NCBI GenBank assembly: GCA_965216445.1
Contig: OZ244166.1
Span: forward strand, 372,001 to 436,000
DNA: 64,000 nucleotides
DNA from: MA-ANB-1 sp965216445
Lineage (GTDB): Bacteria > Actinomycetota > Acidimicrobiia > Spongiisociales > ZC4RG35
Direction of reading: 5' to 3'
Shown piece by piece: positions 26,445 to 34,846 of this stretch (its first letter is position 1; each line of letters begins with the position of its first letter). A program made the position numbers and the translations under genes. The notes below the pieces were generated by a model. The model worked only from the letters and a program-made list of their open reading frames with translations. It did no database searches and had not been told where the DNA came from.

Positions 26445-26920
26445 CAGCCGCCCTCTCGGTCGCGCTTGCTTCTGCCCTGGTGATCCTCACTGGCGGCGGC
26501 GGCGGGATTGTTGCACTGTTGGGATGGACCTCAGTCGCCATGTTGGCGGCCGGGTTGGTACTAGGGCACCGTGGCGCTATTGCAGCTTTGGGTGTCGGAA
26601 TTGTCCTGCGAATGGCGCTTCAATCAGCATTCGGTGTGCAGCCAGACATGGGACTGTGGCTCCAGGCTTTGCTCCTCACGCTTTCCATCGAGGCAGGAAC
26701 AATGTCATTCACTCTGCGTAACCGTCCTGCGGATCCGCTAACGGTCATGGTGCGAGGCGTCGGCACGGCCCTGGTGGTTGCTGGTTTGGTTGAGATTCTC
26801 AACACGTTGGCTTTGAGCTCGGACACCAACGGCACCTTGGTGAGAGTTGCCGGCATCGCCGCCTTGGTCCTGGCGGCTGGCTGGGTGGTTCGTACATGGA
26901 GGCAATCCGGCCTGGTTTGA
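26423..26920 (+). CDS. Small polytopic membrane protein of MoxR operon
   Basis: A 165-aa, highly hydrophobic protein with four or five TM helices (about 5-25, 28-50, 55-70, 78-97, 110-130 and a C-terminal helix near 140-157). I see no recognisable family signature. The ATG at 26423 has a well-placed GGAGG 5 nt upstream; longer in-frame starts would lie deep inside the DUF58 gene. Last gene of the operon, convergent with the secreted-protein gene, only 21 nt apart. Confidence 0.7.
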   Translation: MATATRLAAALSVALASALVILTGGGGGIVALLGWTSVAMLAAGLVLGHRGAIAALGVGIVLRMALQSAFGVQPDMGLWLQALLLTLSIEAGTMSFTLRNRPADPLTVMVRGVGTALVVAGLVEILNTLALSSDTNGTLVRVAGIAALVLAAGWVVRTWRQSGLV

Positions 26921-26941
26921 CAATACCGCCCGGTTGACCTG

Positions 26942-28069
26942 TCAGTTCATCTTGCGCAACCGCTGGAGGAATGCGGTGTCAGGGTCGTCTTCGATATCGA
27001 TTCTGCCAACTCCAACGAGCAGAAGGATTGAGAAGAGAGCGCCAAGGGCGACCGCCGCCTGCCAGTAGAGCCGGCTGGTCTCCGATACGGTGGCAAAGGC
27101 GACCATGAGGCCCTCTTGGGGTTGGAGCGCTGCTTCGTTGCCGAACGAAGCAGCGAGGATTTCAGCTGATGTCTCGGATAGGTCATCGGACGTCGGGCTC
27201 TCGGTTCCGTTACCGCCCGACCCATCGCCTCCTGCAACGACAACCGTTGTCGTTGTGGTCGAGTTGGTTACGTCCGACGGCACAATTGACGTTGTTGGGG
27301 TGTCAGGTTGTGTCGTGGGAGCAGAGGGTAGCGTTGTGGTCGAATGCCCCCGGCCGGGCGTCGTCGGAGGTGAGGGCAGCGTGGTGGTACTCCCGGGTCT
27401 GGTTGTGCTAGTCGTGGTTGGGGGAAGAGTGCTCGTAGTAGGGGGAAGTGTGGTCGTGGTGGTCGTGGACGCCGGCGGGGTAAAGGTGGCGAGTTGCAGG
27501 CGCGCCGCGTGGCTGCTGACCCCGTAGGCAAACCACATATCCTCCTCAGAGTTTTCCGTGACGATGATCTTCACCACAAGTCTCTCCCCGGGCCCATAGG
27601 TGGATTCCGGTGCGGCGAGAGGGAGTGTGATCATCTTCCATCCGGTCTGGTTCTTCAGGCTCTTGGTTGCGGAATCGAGAACAAGACACGACGAACTGCA
27701 CCTCATCAGATACGCGGCCATCTCGACGTCCTTGTCTCCGTTCATGCCTTCCTCGGTGACCCAGATTCGGAAGCTTGAGACAGAAAGAGTTGCACCGGAG
27801 GCGTCGTATTCCCACTGTTGAAAGCGATCAGGGTCGGTCTCCCACGGGCCATCGCCGCCTTTCTTGATCGTCAACCCCGGTCCCGGTCCCCGGCTCGGGT
27901 CGTAATTCGGGAGGGCGCCTCCAGGGGGACTCGTCTCTGACATTGACGCAACTGGGTAGCCATCACCTGCGAGATAGAGTTTCGCGGATGCTGCCGACGC
28001 GATTCCACCCACCGGCATGAGAGCCAGCAGCAGACTGGCCCCGAGAGCGAGTCGGGTTAGCGACCTCAT
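26942..28069 (-). CDS. Secreted, C-terminally membrane-anchored Thr/Pro-rich protein
   Basis: A 375-aa protein with an N-terminal signal peptide (SLLLALMPVGGIASAASA), a globular beta-rich domain of about 170 residues with one Cys pair (MRCSSSCLVL), and a Thr/Pro/Ser-rich low-complexity stalk at about 195-295. A single TM helix (about 335-355) precedes a short charged tail. There is no LPxTG. This architecture suggests a surface protein held on a stalk. The globular domain is not one I recognise. Its ATG overlaps the stop of the sensor kinase gene upstream (ATGA), so it may serve as that kinase's accessory or target. Confidence 0.75.
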   Translation of the reverse strand: MRSLTRLALGASLLLALMPVGGIASAASAKLYLAGDGYPVASMSETSPPGGALPNYDPSRGPGPGLTIKKGGDGPWETDPDRFQQWEYDASGATLSVSSFRIWVTEEGMNGDKDVEMAAYLMRCSSSCLVLDSATKSLKNQTGWKMITLPLAAPESTYGPGERLVVKIIVTENSEEDMWFAYGVSSHAARLQLATFTPPASTTTTTTLPPTTSTLPPTTTSTTRPGSTTTLPSPPTTPGRGHSTTTLPSAPTTQPDTPTTSIVPSDVTNSTTTTTVVVAGGDGSGGNGTESPTSDDLSETSAEILAASFGNEAALQPQEGLMVAFATVSETSRLYWQAAVALGALFSILLLVGVGRIDIEDDPDTAFLQRLRKMN

Positions 28070-29433
28070 GACACCAGCTCGGTTTCGGCGCTTGGGAGCT
28101 GGCTGACTTCGCTGAGGAGGTCACCGATATAAGGCCGAAGTCTGAGGGTGAATGTGGTCCAACCGTCGACGCGTTGGTATTCGAGATCGCCTCCCATTTG
28201 GACGGCCAGCTCTCTGGAGATAGCCAGCCCGAGTCCGACACTTCCGGCAACAACCGCATCACGACCACCGTTGGCGAACCGCTCGAAGATCTTGCCTTCC
28301 ATCTCTGGGGGCATGCCTGGCCCGTTGTCAGCAACGACCAGGGCTGGGCCTCGGGAGGTCTCGCGTCCGGTTACAACCACGCGCTCGCCTCCATGACGGA
28401 GGGCGTTGGAGACCAGGTTGTGGATCGTTTGTCTGACCCGAAGCGGATCCGCGTATGCCTTGATTGAGGGAACAGATATGTTGGGCGCCTCGCCGGCAAG
28501 TTCATATATCGCAACAACTGCCTGCACCTCGTCGGCGAGGTCGATTTCGGCGAGGGTCATGGTCAGGGCGCCTGCGTCGATCCTGGCGGCAATCAAAAGG
28601 TCGTTCACCATTCGGGCCAGGTCAGCGGAGCTGGCATTGATCATGCTGACCAGTTCCCTGGTCTCGTCGCTTACGTTCGGATCCTCGAGGAGAATGCCTG
28701 AGAAGCCCACAATCGAGGTAATTGGTGTGCGTAACTCATGAGAAAGTCCAGCAATGAGCTCGTCTTTTGCTCGGTTCAGGTCCCTTTCCTTCTCGACCAG
28801 ATGGTGCATTCGTTCGCTCCGCTCTCGGACACGTTTTCGAACGAGTAACCAAAACACGAGCATCGTTACCGCCGGCATCAGGAAGGCGATAACAACAAAC
28901 GTGATCTGGGCGATCCTCCCCGCAGCCTGGTCTGACTCGTTGATGGCCTGGACGAGGTCGGCTCGGTAGGCCGTGAGGGTTTCGTTGATAGCAAAGTACT
29001 GAGGCTCCAGCAGTTCCTGTCGCCGGACTTCCGCCGAGTCTCCCTCACCTGCGACAACCAGGTCGACGACCTCGCCGGCCTCGGCGATGTAGTCGATGAT
29101 GGCGGCCGTTGTTGCGTCGTCGAGTTCGGCCAGTTGCACAATTTCTGAGGTCGAGTTGATGTTCTCGAATGCCTCCGCGACGGCGTTATCGGTTGCCCGC
29201 TCGTCTGATGTCGGATGGGACTCAAAGAAGACGGCCTGTGCCACCGCAGCGCGGGTTATTCCGAGTGAGCCCGCCGATGCGTTGGCCCAATGGAGCTGTC
29301 GAGCATTGGCAGCGACTGTTGACGCGCCATAAGAGTTGGCGAGAAGCACTCCAACGCCAACCAGAACAGCGACAAGCAGCAGCATCACGGCCGCGATTGC
29401 AGCACGAAACTTCCAGGTCGTACTGATGTTCAT
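28066..29433 (-). CDS. Membrane-bound sensor histidine kinase
   Basis: A 455-aa kinase. TM1 is at about 13-33, followed by an extracytoplasmic helical sensor region of about 140 residues (four-helix-bundle-like, rich in Ala/Glu), TM2 at about 176-198, and HisKA with the phospho-accepting His232 in GLSHELRTPITSIVGFSG. The HATPase domain has the N-box IHNLVSNALRHGG, the G1 box VVADNGPGMPPE, an F-box-like IFERFANGG and the G2 box GLGLAISREL. No response regulator is adjacent, so it is an orphan here. It is co-encoded with a secreted stalked protein by a 4-nt overlap. Confidence 0.92.
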   Translation of the reverse strand: MNISTTWKFRAAIAAVMLLLVAVLVGVGVLLANSYGASTVAANARQLHWANASAGSLGITRAAVAQAVFFESHPTSDERATDNAVAEAFENINSTSEIVQLAELDDATTAAIIDYIAEAGEVVDLVVAGEGDSAEVRRQELLEPQYFAINETLTAYRADLVQAINESDQAAGRIAQITFVVIAFLMPAVTMLVFWLLVRKRVRERSERMHHLVEKERDLNRAKDELIAGLSHELRTPITSIVGFSGILLEDPNVSDETRELVSMINASSADLARMVNDLLIAARIDAGALTMTLAEIDLADEVQAVVAIYELAGEAPNISVPSIKAYADPLRVRQTIHNLVSNALRHGGERVVVTGRETSRGPALVVADNGPGMPPEMEGKIFERFANGGRDAVVAGSVGLGLAISRELAVQMGGDLEYQRVDGWTTFTLRLRPYIGDLLSEVSQLPSAETELVS

Positions 29434-29536
29434 TTTCCTTGCTGTTATCGGCGAAAGCTGAAAAAAACTGAACTCACCGAAGATCAGGAAAAGGAACTGT
29501 GACTGCCTCCTTCGGCCGCAGAAGAGGGACGCGGAG

Positions 29537-30526
29537 TTAGTCCAGCGTTGATGCCGAGATGGATCGAAGTCGATCGAGGTCGTGGTAGGCGTCCATGTAT
29601 CGGATCGAGCCCGTCCTCGAGCGCATGATGACCGAATGTGTCACCACAGTCTCACCTCGAAACTCAACCGGCCGCAGATACTCACCGCCGGTAACGCCGG
29701 TTGCAGCGAAGAAGACATTGTCCGAAGCCACTAGATCCGAAGTAGTCATCACCTGATCGAGGTCCAGCCCTTCATCCCGGGCATACTCGCGTTCGGCCTC
29801 GTCACGTGGCCAAAGGCGACATTGCTGTTCGCCTCCCATGCACAGCAGAGCCGAGGCTGCCAAAACAGCTTCCGGTGAACCGCCGATGCCCATGAGAATG
29901 TCCGCAGCGGTCTCGTCCTGGGCGGTGGCGATCGCACCAGCGACGTCGCCGTCTCGAATCAAGCTGATCCTGGCCCCTGCGTCCCTAACTGCGTCGATGT
30001 ACTTCTGGTTCCTGGGCCGGTCCAGGATGAGGACTCGTAGGTCGTTGACGACCTTGTTCTTGGCTTTGGCGACCTGGCGGAGGTTGTGATCCACCGGCGC
30101 GTCGAGATCGATCGTGCCGGCAGCTTCAGGCCCAACCGCGATTTTGTCCATGTAGACCAGGGAGCCGGGTGCATACATCGACCCACGCCCTTCGGCGATG
30201 GCGATCACCGCGATGGCCCCGGGAATACCTGCCGCGGTAAGGGTGGTTCCGTCGACAGGATCAACTGCAACGTCAACAACCATGCCTTGGCCGGTTCCCA
30301 CCTTTTCACCGTTGAACAGCATGGGTGCTTCGTCTTTCTCGCCCTCGCCGATGATTACCAGACCGTCGATGTCCAGGGTGGAAAGGTGCAGCCGCATACC
30401 GTCGACAGCAGCCTGATCGGCGGCCTCTTTGTCTCCCCGACCCAGCCAGCGTCCCGCGCCCATTGCTGCCGTTTCGGTGACGCGTACCAGGTCGAGACCC
30501 AGATTCCGCTCGATGGGCTCAGCCAC
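29537..30526 (-). CDS. glpX: Class II fructose-1,6-bisphosphatase
   Basis: A 329-aa GlpX-type phosphatase, the gluconeogenic FBPase of most Actinobacteria. Metal and substrate motifs are clear: GRGDKEAADQAAVDGMR, IIGEGEKDEAPMLFNGE, DVAVDPVDGTTLTA and the later MGIGGSPEAVLAA. ALRGTG-type C-terminal elements follow around FAATGVTGGEYLRPVEF. It lies 5 nt downstream of the thiolase gene on the same strand, which puts FBPase in an operon with an acyl-CoA enzyme and hints at growth on fatty or organic acids. Confidence 0.95.
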   Translation of the reverse strand: MAEPIERNLGLDLVRVTETAAMGAGRWLGRGDKEAADQAAVDGMRLHLSTLDIDGLVIIGEGEKDEAPMLFNGEKVGTGQGMVVDVAVDPVDGTTLTAAGIPGAIAVIAIAEGRGSMYAPGSLVYMDKIAVGPEAAGTIDLDAPVDHNLRQVAKAKNKVVNDLRVLILDRPRNQKYIDAVRDAGARISLIRDGDVAGAIATAQDETAADILMGIGGSPEAVLAASALLCMGGEQQCRLWPRDEAEREYARDEGLDLDQVMTTSDLVASDNVFFAATGVTGGEYLRPVEFRGETVVTHSVIMRSRTGSIRYMDAYHDLDRLRSISASTLD

Positions 30527-30531
30527 TCCGA

Positions 30532-31716
30532 TCAGCCTTCTACCTGGACGATGATCGCGTCACCCTGGCCGCCGCCACCGCACAATGCAGCAGCGCCGAT
30601 ACCTCCGCCCCGAGCCTGGAGGGCGTTGACCAACGTGACGATCAGCCGAGCGCCCGTCGCGCCGAGGGGATGGCCGAGGGCTACTGCACCGCCGTGGACG
30701 TTGACCTTCTCTTCTGGGATGTCCAGCATCTTCGCCGACCAGAGAGAAACGGCGGCGAAGGCTTCGTTGATTTCTACGACATCGAGATCCGATGCAGACA
30801 GGCCGGCCTTCTTGAGGGCCACGCCAAGTGCCTCCGCGGGTCGTTCATGGAGGGTGGCGTCAATGCCTCCTATTTGCCCATATGCGAGGATCTCGGCCAG
30901 AACCGGTGAGCCGGCCGCGTCGGCGGCCTCAGGATCGGCAACTACGACCGCTGCCGCTCCGTCGGTGATCTGCGAAGCGTTGCCCGCGGTGATTGTTCCG
31001 TCCGACACAAACGCAGGGCGGAGCTGGCTCAGGCTCTCCACGGTCGACTCCGGTCTGATTCCTTCGTCGGCAGCAACGGTTACCGGGTCGCCGCGTCGCA
31101 CCGGAACCGAGACCGAGGCAATCTCCTTGGCGAAAGTCCCGTTGGATGAGGCTGCGGCCGCCCTTTCGTGGCTCCGGGCCGCCCACTCGTCTTGCTCGGC
31201 TCGGGAAATTCCGAGACGCTCGTTCTTGTTGTCTGAGGACTCACCCATTGTGCAATGGTCGAACGCACAGAAAAGACCATCGTGTTGCATGACGTCGATC
31301 ATGGAAACGTCACCTATCCGGGCGCCCCATCGGACCTCCCTGACGACATGAGGTGCGTTGGACATGCTCTCCATTCCTCCGGCCATCACGAACTTGGCGT
31401 CGCCGAGTCGGATTGCGCGGTCAGCAAGTCCGACGGCCGACATCCCCGAGAGGCATACCTTGTTGATCGTCATGGCAGGAACTGTCATGGGCATTCCGCC
31501 TGCCACGGCTGCCTGGCGGGCGGTTATCTGGCCTTCTCCGGCCTGTAGAACCTGACCAAAGAGAACTTCGTCGAAGGCTTCAGGGTCGACTCCAGATCTC
31601 TCGATCGCGGCTTGTATCGCGACGCCGCCGAGTTCGACTGCCCGGATCGGTGCCAATGCGCCGTTGTATTTCCCTAACGGAGTCCTGGCGATTCCAGTTA
31701 TCACGCTTCGTTTCAT
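30532..31716 (-). CDS. Acetyl-CoA C-acetyltransferase (thiolase)
   Basis: A 394-aa thiolase that condenses or cleaves acetoacetyl-CoA and longer 3-ketoacyl-CoAs. The nucleophilic Cys88 lies in NKVCLSGMSA, the catalytic His in GGAVALGHPLGATGARL, and the second Cys in ALCGGGGQGDA near the C-terminus; NEAFAAV carries the conserved Asn/Glu. The start at 31716 has a GGAGG site 7 nt upstream; longer frames are not protein-like. It is divergent from the methylmalonyl-CoA epimerase gene and followed by glpX. Confidence 0.94.
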   Translation of the reverse strand: MKRSVITGIARTPLGKYNGALAPIRAVELGGVAIQAAIERSGVDPEAFDEVLFGQVLQAGEGQITARQAAVAGGMPMTVPAMTINKVCLSGMSAVGLADRAIRLGDAKFVMAGGMESMSNAPHVVREVRWGARIGDVSMIDVMQHDGLFCAFDHCTMGESSDNKNERLGISRAEQDEWAARSHERAAAASSNGTFAKEIASVSVPVRRGDPVTVAADEGIRPESTVESLSQLRPAFVSDGTITAGNASQITDGAAAVVVADPEAADAAGSPVLAEILAYGQIGGIDATLHERPAEALGVALKKAGLSASDLDVVEINEAFAAVSLWSAKMLDIPEEKVNVHGGAVALGHPLGATGARLIVTLVNALQARGGGIGAAALCGGGGQGDAIIVQVEG

Positions 31717-31811
31717 TGAGACCTCCATTGCTGATGCTAACGGTGTCGGATGCCCTGTTCTTCCCGCAAGACTTCCTCCCCGCAAGAGCGGTTGTGGTTA
31801 TCGTCCTGACG

Positions 31812-32231
31812 GTGAAACTTCTCAACCTCGACCATGTTGCGGTAGCGGTGAAGGATCTTGACGAGACAATCGCGAGCTACGCCGATCGATATCACGTAAG
31901 TCCTCTGTATCGAGAGGTAGTCGAGTCCCAGGGTGTGGAAGAGGCGATGATTCCCGTCGGGGGCTCTTTTGTTCAACTTCTCCAGCCGCTGTCCGCTGAT
32001 ACGCCCGTCGGACGCTTTCTAGAGAGGCGGGGTGAGGGACTTCATCACATTGCCTATGCAGTAACCAATATTGATGTCGCCTTGTCTCATCTGAAGGAGA
32101 AGGGTGCGCAACTGATCGACGAAGAACCAAGAGTGGGTGGCCGGGGTGCTCGGATCGCTTTTGTGCATCCAGCTGACCTGGGAGGAACGCTGGTGGAGCT
32201 CGTGGAGTTGAGGAATGACCAACCCGCGTAG
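31812..32231 (+). CDS. mce: Methylmalonyl-CoA epimerase
   Basis: A 139-aa glyoxalase-fold (VOC) protein that interconverts (R)- and (S)-methylmalonyl-CoA in propionate metabolism. The start LLNLDHVAVAVKDLD is the family hallmark. The metal ligands are His in LDHVAVAV, Gln in FVQLLQP, His in LHHIAYAV and Glu in TLVELVEL. The GTG start at 31812 gives the normal N-terminus; the frame is open further upstream but overlaps the divergent thiolase. It overlaps the small epsilon-like gene downstream, which fits a propionyl-CoA carboxylase pathway. Confidence 0.93.
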   Translation: MKLLNLDHVAVAVKDLDETIASYADRYHVSPLYREVVESQGVEEAMIPVGGSFVQLLQPLSADTPVGRFLERRGEGLHHIAYAVTNIDVALSHLKEKGAQLIDEEPRVGGRGARIAFVHPADLGGTLVELVELRNDQPA

Positions 32232-32424
32232 GGACATGGAAATCAAGGGAGGTGCCGGCGAATTCGAAGCAGCGGTGATCGCCGTTGTTCTCGATCGCCT
32301 ATCCACAGATGCCAAGGTCCGATCTTCCCGGGCTTCTCACGCCGACAATCGGGTACCAGCCTGGGTGCGGGCGATCGACCCGGATCGATTTCCGGACTTC
32401 TTCGACCAGCAGCTCCCACACTGA
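32215..32424 (+). CDS. Acyl-CoA carboxylase epsilon subunit-like small protein
   Basis: A 69-aa protein: MEIKGGAGEFEAAVIAVVLDRL, a variable hydrophilic middle and a C-terminal WVRAIDPDRF. This layout (GG-x5-A-AVI-AVL at the N-terminus, Trp/Arg near the C-terminus) resembles the small epsilon subunits of actinobacterial acyl/propionyl-CoA carboxylases. It starts 17 nt before the end of mce, consistent with a propionyl-CoA to methylmalonyl-CoA module. No carboxylase alpha/beta genes are in the window, so the role is inferred; ATG at 32236 is an alternative start. Confidence 0.55.
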   Translation: MTNPRRDMEIKGGAGEFEAAVIAVVLDRLSTDAKVRSSRASHADNRVPAWVRAIDPDRFPDFFDQQLPH

Positions 32425-32437
32425 GGTTCGGCGCCGG

Positions 32438-33976
32438 TTAGGTCTGGATTCTCTGGCGCAGCGTCGTCAACTCCGGTGATCTCAGGAGAAACGCAACAAG
32501 CGCGAAGACCGCAATTGTGGTTACTCCTCCAACTGCTGCGATGCCGAGGCTTGCTAGGACGCTGTCGTTGCGTTCGAACAGGGCATTGACCAGCGGCACC
32601 CCCGCGACGGCCGCGACCGCCGCAGAAGCCAGCCCGCGGGCGAATGAAGGCAGTATGCGTCGCACGCCTTCCCAACCGGCGTCTGTCCCCCATGCCACCA
32701 GCATTCCCAATGCATACAACGTCATAACGATTGTGGATGCCAAAGCAAAGCCTTCAACGCCTCGTGCGTCGTAGAGCACGAACCACATCGGAACAGCAAT
32801 GACGGTGGCAGTGGTTCCGATCCCGACCGGGACCCACATTCTGCGTTTGGCATAGAAGTGTCGGGATAGGAGTTGGTGGAGTCCCCACGCCGGTATCGAA
32901 AAGGCATATATCACCAGGAGTCCGGCGACAAGAGATGCGTTGTCCTGATCGAACTTCCCGTACCTGTAGATCAGGGTGACCAGTGGGGTCGCCATGACCA
33001 CAAGGAGGGCAGTAGCCGCCGAAGCAACGAAAACAGTGTTCCTCGCGGCGCGTTCGGTGCTCCGATTCAGTTCCTCCGTCTTCCCACTGGCAGCAAGGCG
33101 AGACAGGAACGGATATGCCGCGACACCGGCCGCTTGGGCGATCACGCCTACAGGGACCATGTTCAGTCTTCTTGCATAGAAAAGGGCCGAAGTTGCACCG
33201 TCTTCGATCTGAGCGAACCAGTTGATGAACTGTTCATCCAATACCGCAACGGACTGCCCGAGCATCAAGGGAAGAGCGAGAATCAGATACTCGCCTACCG
33301 CAGATTCGCCCTTTGGGACCTGCACCAGTCGCATTCCAGTGCGGCGGGTCCCGAACCACTGGAGCCCGAAGTTCCCGATCGCCGAACCGACTACCGCGCC
33401 CCACAGGAAGGACTCAGGGCTTGGGTCTCCCATCGCCCAGCCGATGAGGCCCCCAGTGATGATCCCGAGGTTGTAGATGAGTGGAGCAACGGCTGGTATC
33501 GCGAACCGCTTGTGGGTGTACTGGGCAGCCATCAACACGGATCCGAGAACAAGGAAGACTTGGGCCGGCAAGACAATGCGGGTCAGGGACACCAGCCGGA
33601 TGTGGTCCTCGGGTTTCGCCGGGAAGATCAGTTCCACCAACTGAGGAGCCAAAACCCACATCAACACTGTGAGTCCAATGATTCCGAAGCCCACAAAGCG
33701 AAAGACCGATGAGAACGCCCGGTTCGCACGCTCGACGTCGTTGTTCTCGAGATGTCGGCTGAGAATGGGAATGAGAGTGATCGTCAGGTATGCACCGGCC
33801 AGCAGATACGAGAGGAAGTCGGGTATCGCAAACGCGTGGCGGTAGAGATCCGCTTCAGCGTTGAGGCCGATGAGTCCGGCGATGAGCCCTTCGCGGACCA
33901 GACCCAACAGTCGGGAGAGGAGGATGCCGCCCGAGACAACAGCGGCAGCCGCTCCCATCCCGATCGGGCGTTTCAT
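32438..33976 (-). CDS. murJ: Lipid II flippase MurJ (MviN)
   Basis: A 512-aa polytopic protein with about 14 TM helices that flips the peptidoglycan precursor lipid II across the membrane. The N-terminus GGILLSRLLGLVREGLIAGLIG contains the conserved Ser-Arg-x-x-G-x-x-R motif near residues 20-29. LYRHAFAIPDFLSYLLAGAYLTITLIPILS is the typical second segment, and PVGVIAQAAGVAAYPFLSRLAA is strongly conserved. It lacks the C-terminal kinase-like extension of mycobacterial MviN. The start overlaps the stop of the PHP gene by 4 nt. Confidence 0.93.
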   Translation of the reverse strand: MKRPIGMGAAAAVVSGGILLSRLLGLVREGLIAGLIGLNAEADLYRHAFAIPDFLSYLLAGAYLTITLIPILSRHLENNDVERANRAFSSVFRFVGFGIIGLTVLMWVLAPQLVELIFPAKPEDHIRLVSLTRIVLPAQVFLVLGSVLMAAQYTHKRFAIPAVAPLIYNLGIITGGLIGWAMGDPSPESFLWGAVVGSAIGNFGLQWFGTRRTGMRLVQVPKGESAVGEYLILALPLMLGQSVAVLDEQFINWFAQIEDGATSALFYARRLNMVPVGVIAQAAGVAAYPFLSRLAASGKTEELNRSTERAARNTVFVASAATALLVVMATPLVTLIYRYGKFDQDNASLVAGLLVIYAFSIPAWGLHQLLSRHFYAKRRMWVPVGIGTTATVIAVPMWFVLYDARGVEGFALASTIVMTLYALGMLVAWGTDAGWEGVRRILPSFARGLASAAVAAVAGVPLVNALFERNDSVLASLGIAAVGGVTTIAVFALVAFLLRSPELTTLRQRIQT

Positions 33977-34809
33977 CTCCGCCTTGCTCTCAGAGCGTCG
34001 AGGATCGCCTCTGGAACCATCAAGTCCCCGTAACCCGTGCCCAAGTCCAGGCCCGCTTTGTAAGTCCCGTGATAATCGCTCCCGCCGGATGGCAGGAGAC
34101 CGAAGCGGCGGGCCAGGTCGGCGTAGCCGTCGCGTTCGTGCTGGCGATAGCTCGAGTAATGAGCTTCCAAACCTACGAGGCCGAAACCGATCAGCTCCTT
34201 CAGAAGATCAGCCATCTCATGGGCTCGGTTGATGCCGAGGGTATGAGGGTGAGCCAGGATGGGAACGGCTCCAGACTCGACTGCCAGACCTATGCCGTCT
34301 TCGGGGGTCAGAAGCGGTCTCTTGACGTAGGCAGGCGCGTTGTTGGCAAGCCAGAGGTCGAAAGCTGTCTTGATATCGGGAACGTATCCCTTGCGGACCA
34401 TTACGGCGGCGATATGGGGTCGCCCCACCGAGCCTTCACCAGCTTCTTCCACGACTTCTTCGATGGAAACGGGCATCCCGAGTCGGGTCAGCTCGTCGAC
34501 GATCGATTGATTTCGACCTTCCCGACCCTGTTGCAGCGAGGCGAGCCTGTCCTGTAGGGGTCCGGAACCCGGTTCTAGCCAGAGTACGACGAGGTGCATA
34601 CCGCCCTCAGTCCTACGCAAGGACAGCTCGGTCCCCGGGATGACCTCGATATCCGCAGCCACCGACATTGCCTCGTCGACTCCTTCGAGCGTGTCGTGGT
34701 CGGTGAGGGCGATCGAGCTCAGGCCGGCTCGGGCGGCGTTCTTGACGAGCTCGGTGGGAGTATCCGAGCCGTCGGAGAACGAACTGTGAGAGTGAAGGTC
34801 TACTGGCAT
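33973..34809 (-). CDS. PHP-domain phosphoesterase (RNase AM/YciV-like)
   Basis: A 278-aa PHP protein. Metal-binding motifs are VDLHSHSSFSDGSDTP (motif I), ALTDHDTLEG (motif II), VIPGTELSL (motif III) and a C-terminal SGGSDYHG (motif IV). The closest functional relatives are 3',5'-nucleotide bisphosphate phosphatase/5'-3' RNase AM proteins (YciV/TrpH), which degrade pAp or short RNA. Overlaps murJ by 4 nt downstream; the cyclophilin gene lies 37 nt upstream on the same strand. Confidence 0.9.
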   Translation of the reverse strand: MPVDLHSHSSFSDGSDTPTELVKNAARAGLSSIALTDHDTLEGVDEAMSVAADIEVIPGTELSLRRTEGGMHLVVLWLEPGSGPLQDRLASLQQGREGRNQSIVDELTRLGMPVSIEEVVEEAGEGSVGRPHIAAVMVRKGYVPDIKTAFDLWLANNAPAYVKRPLLTPEDGIGLAVESGAVPILAHPHTLGINRAHEMADLLKELIGFGLVGLEAHYSSYRQHERDGYADLARRFGLLPSGGSDYHGTYKAGLDLGTGYGDLMVPEAILDALRARRR

Positions 34810-34846
34810 GATCCGATTCCTCCCCAGATGATTGCGGATCGGTGGG

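Noticed and set aside
30086..31351. 421-codon plus-strand open frame across glpX and thiolase
   Set aside because: Antisense to two certain genes; low-complexity Ser/Pro/Ala-rich translation typical of shadow frames.
32873..33712. 279-codon plus-strand open frame across murJ
   Set aside because: Antisense to the 14-TM MurJ gene; charged, repeat-free translation without motif or ribosome site.
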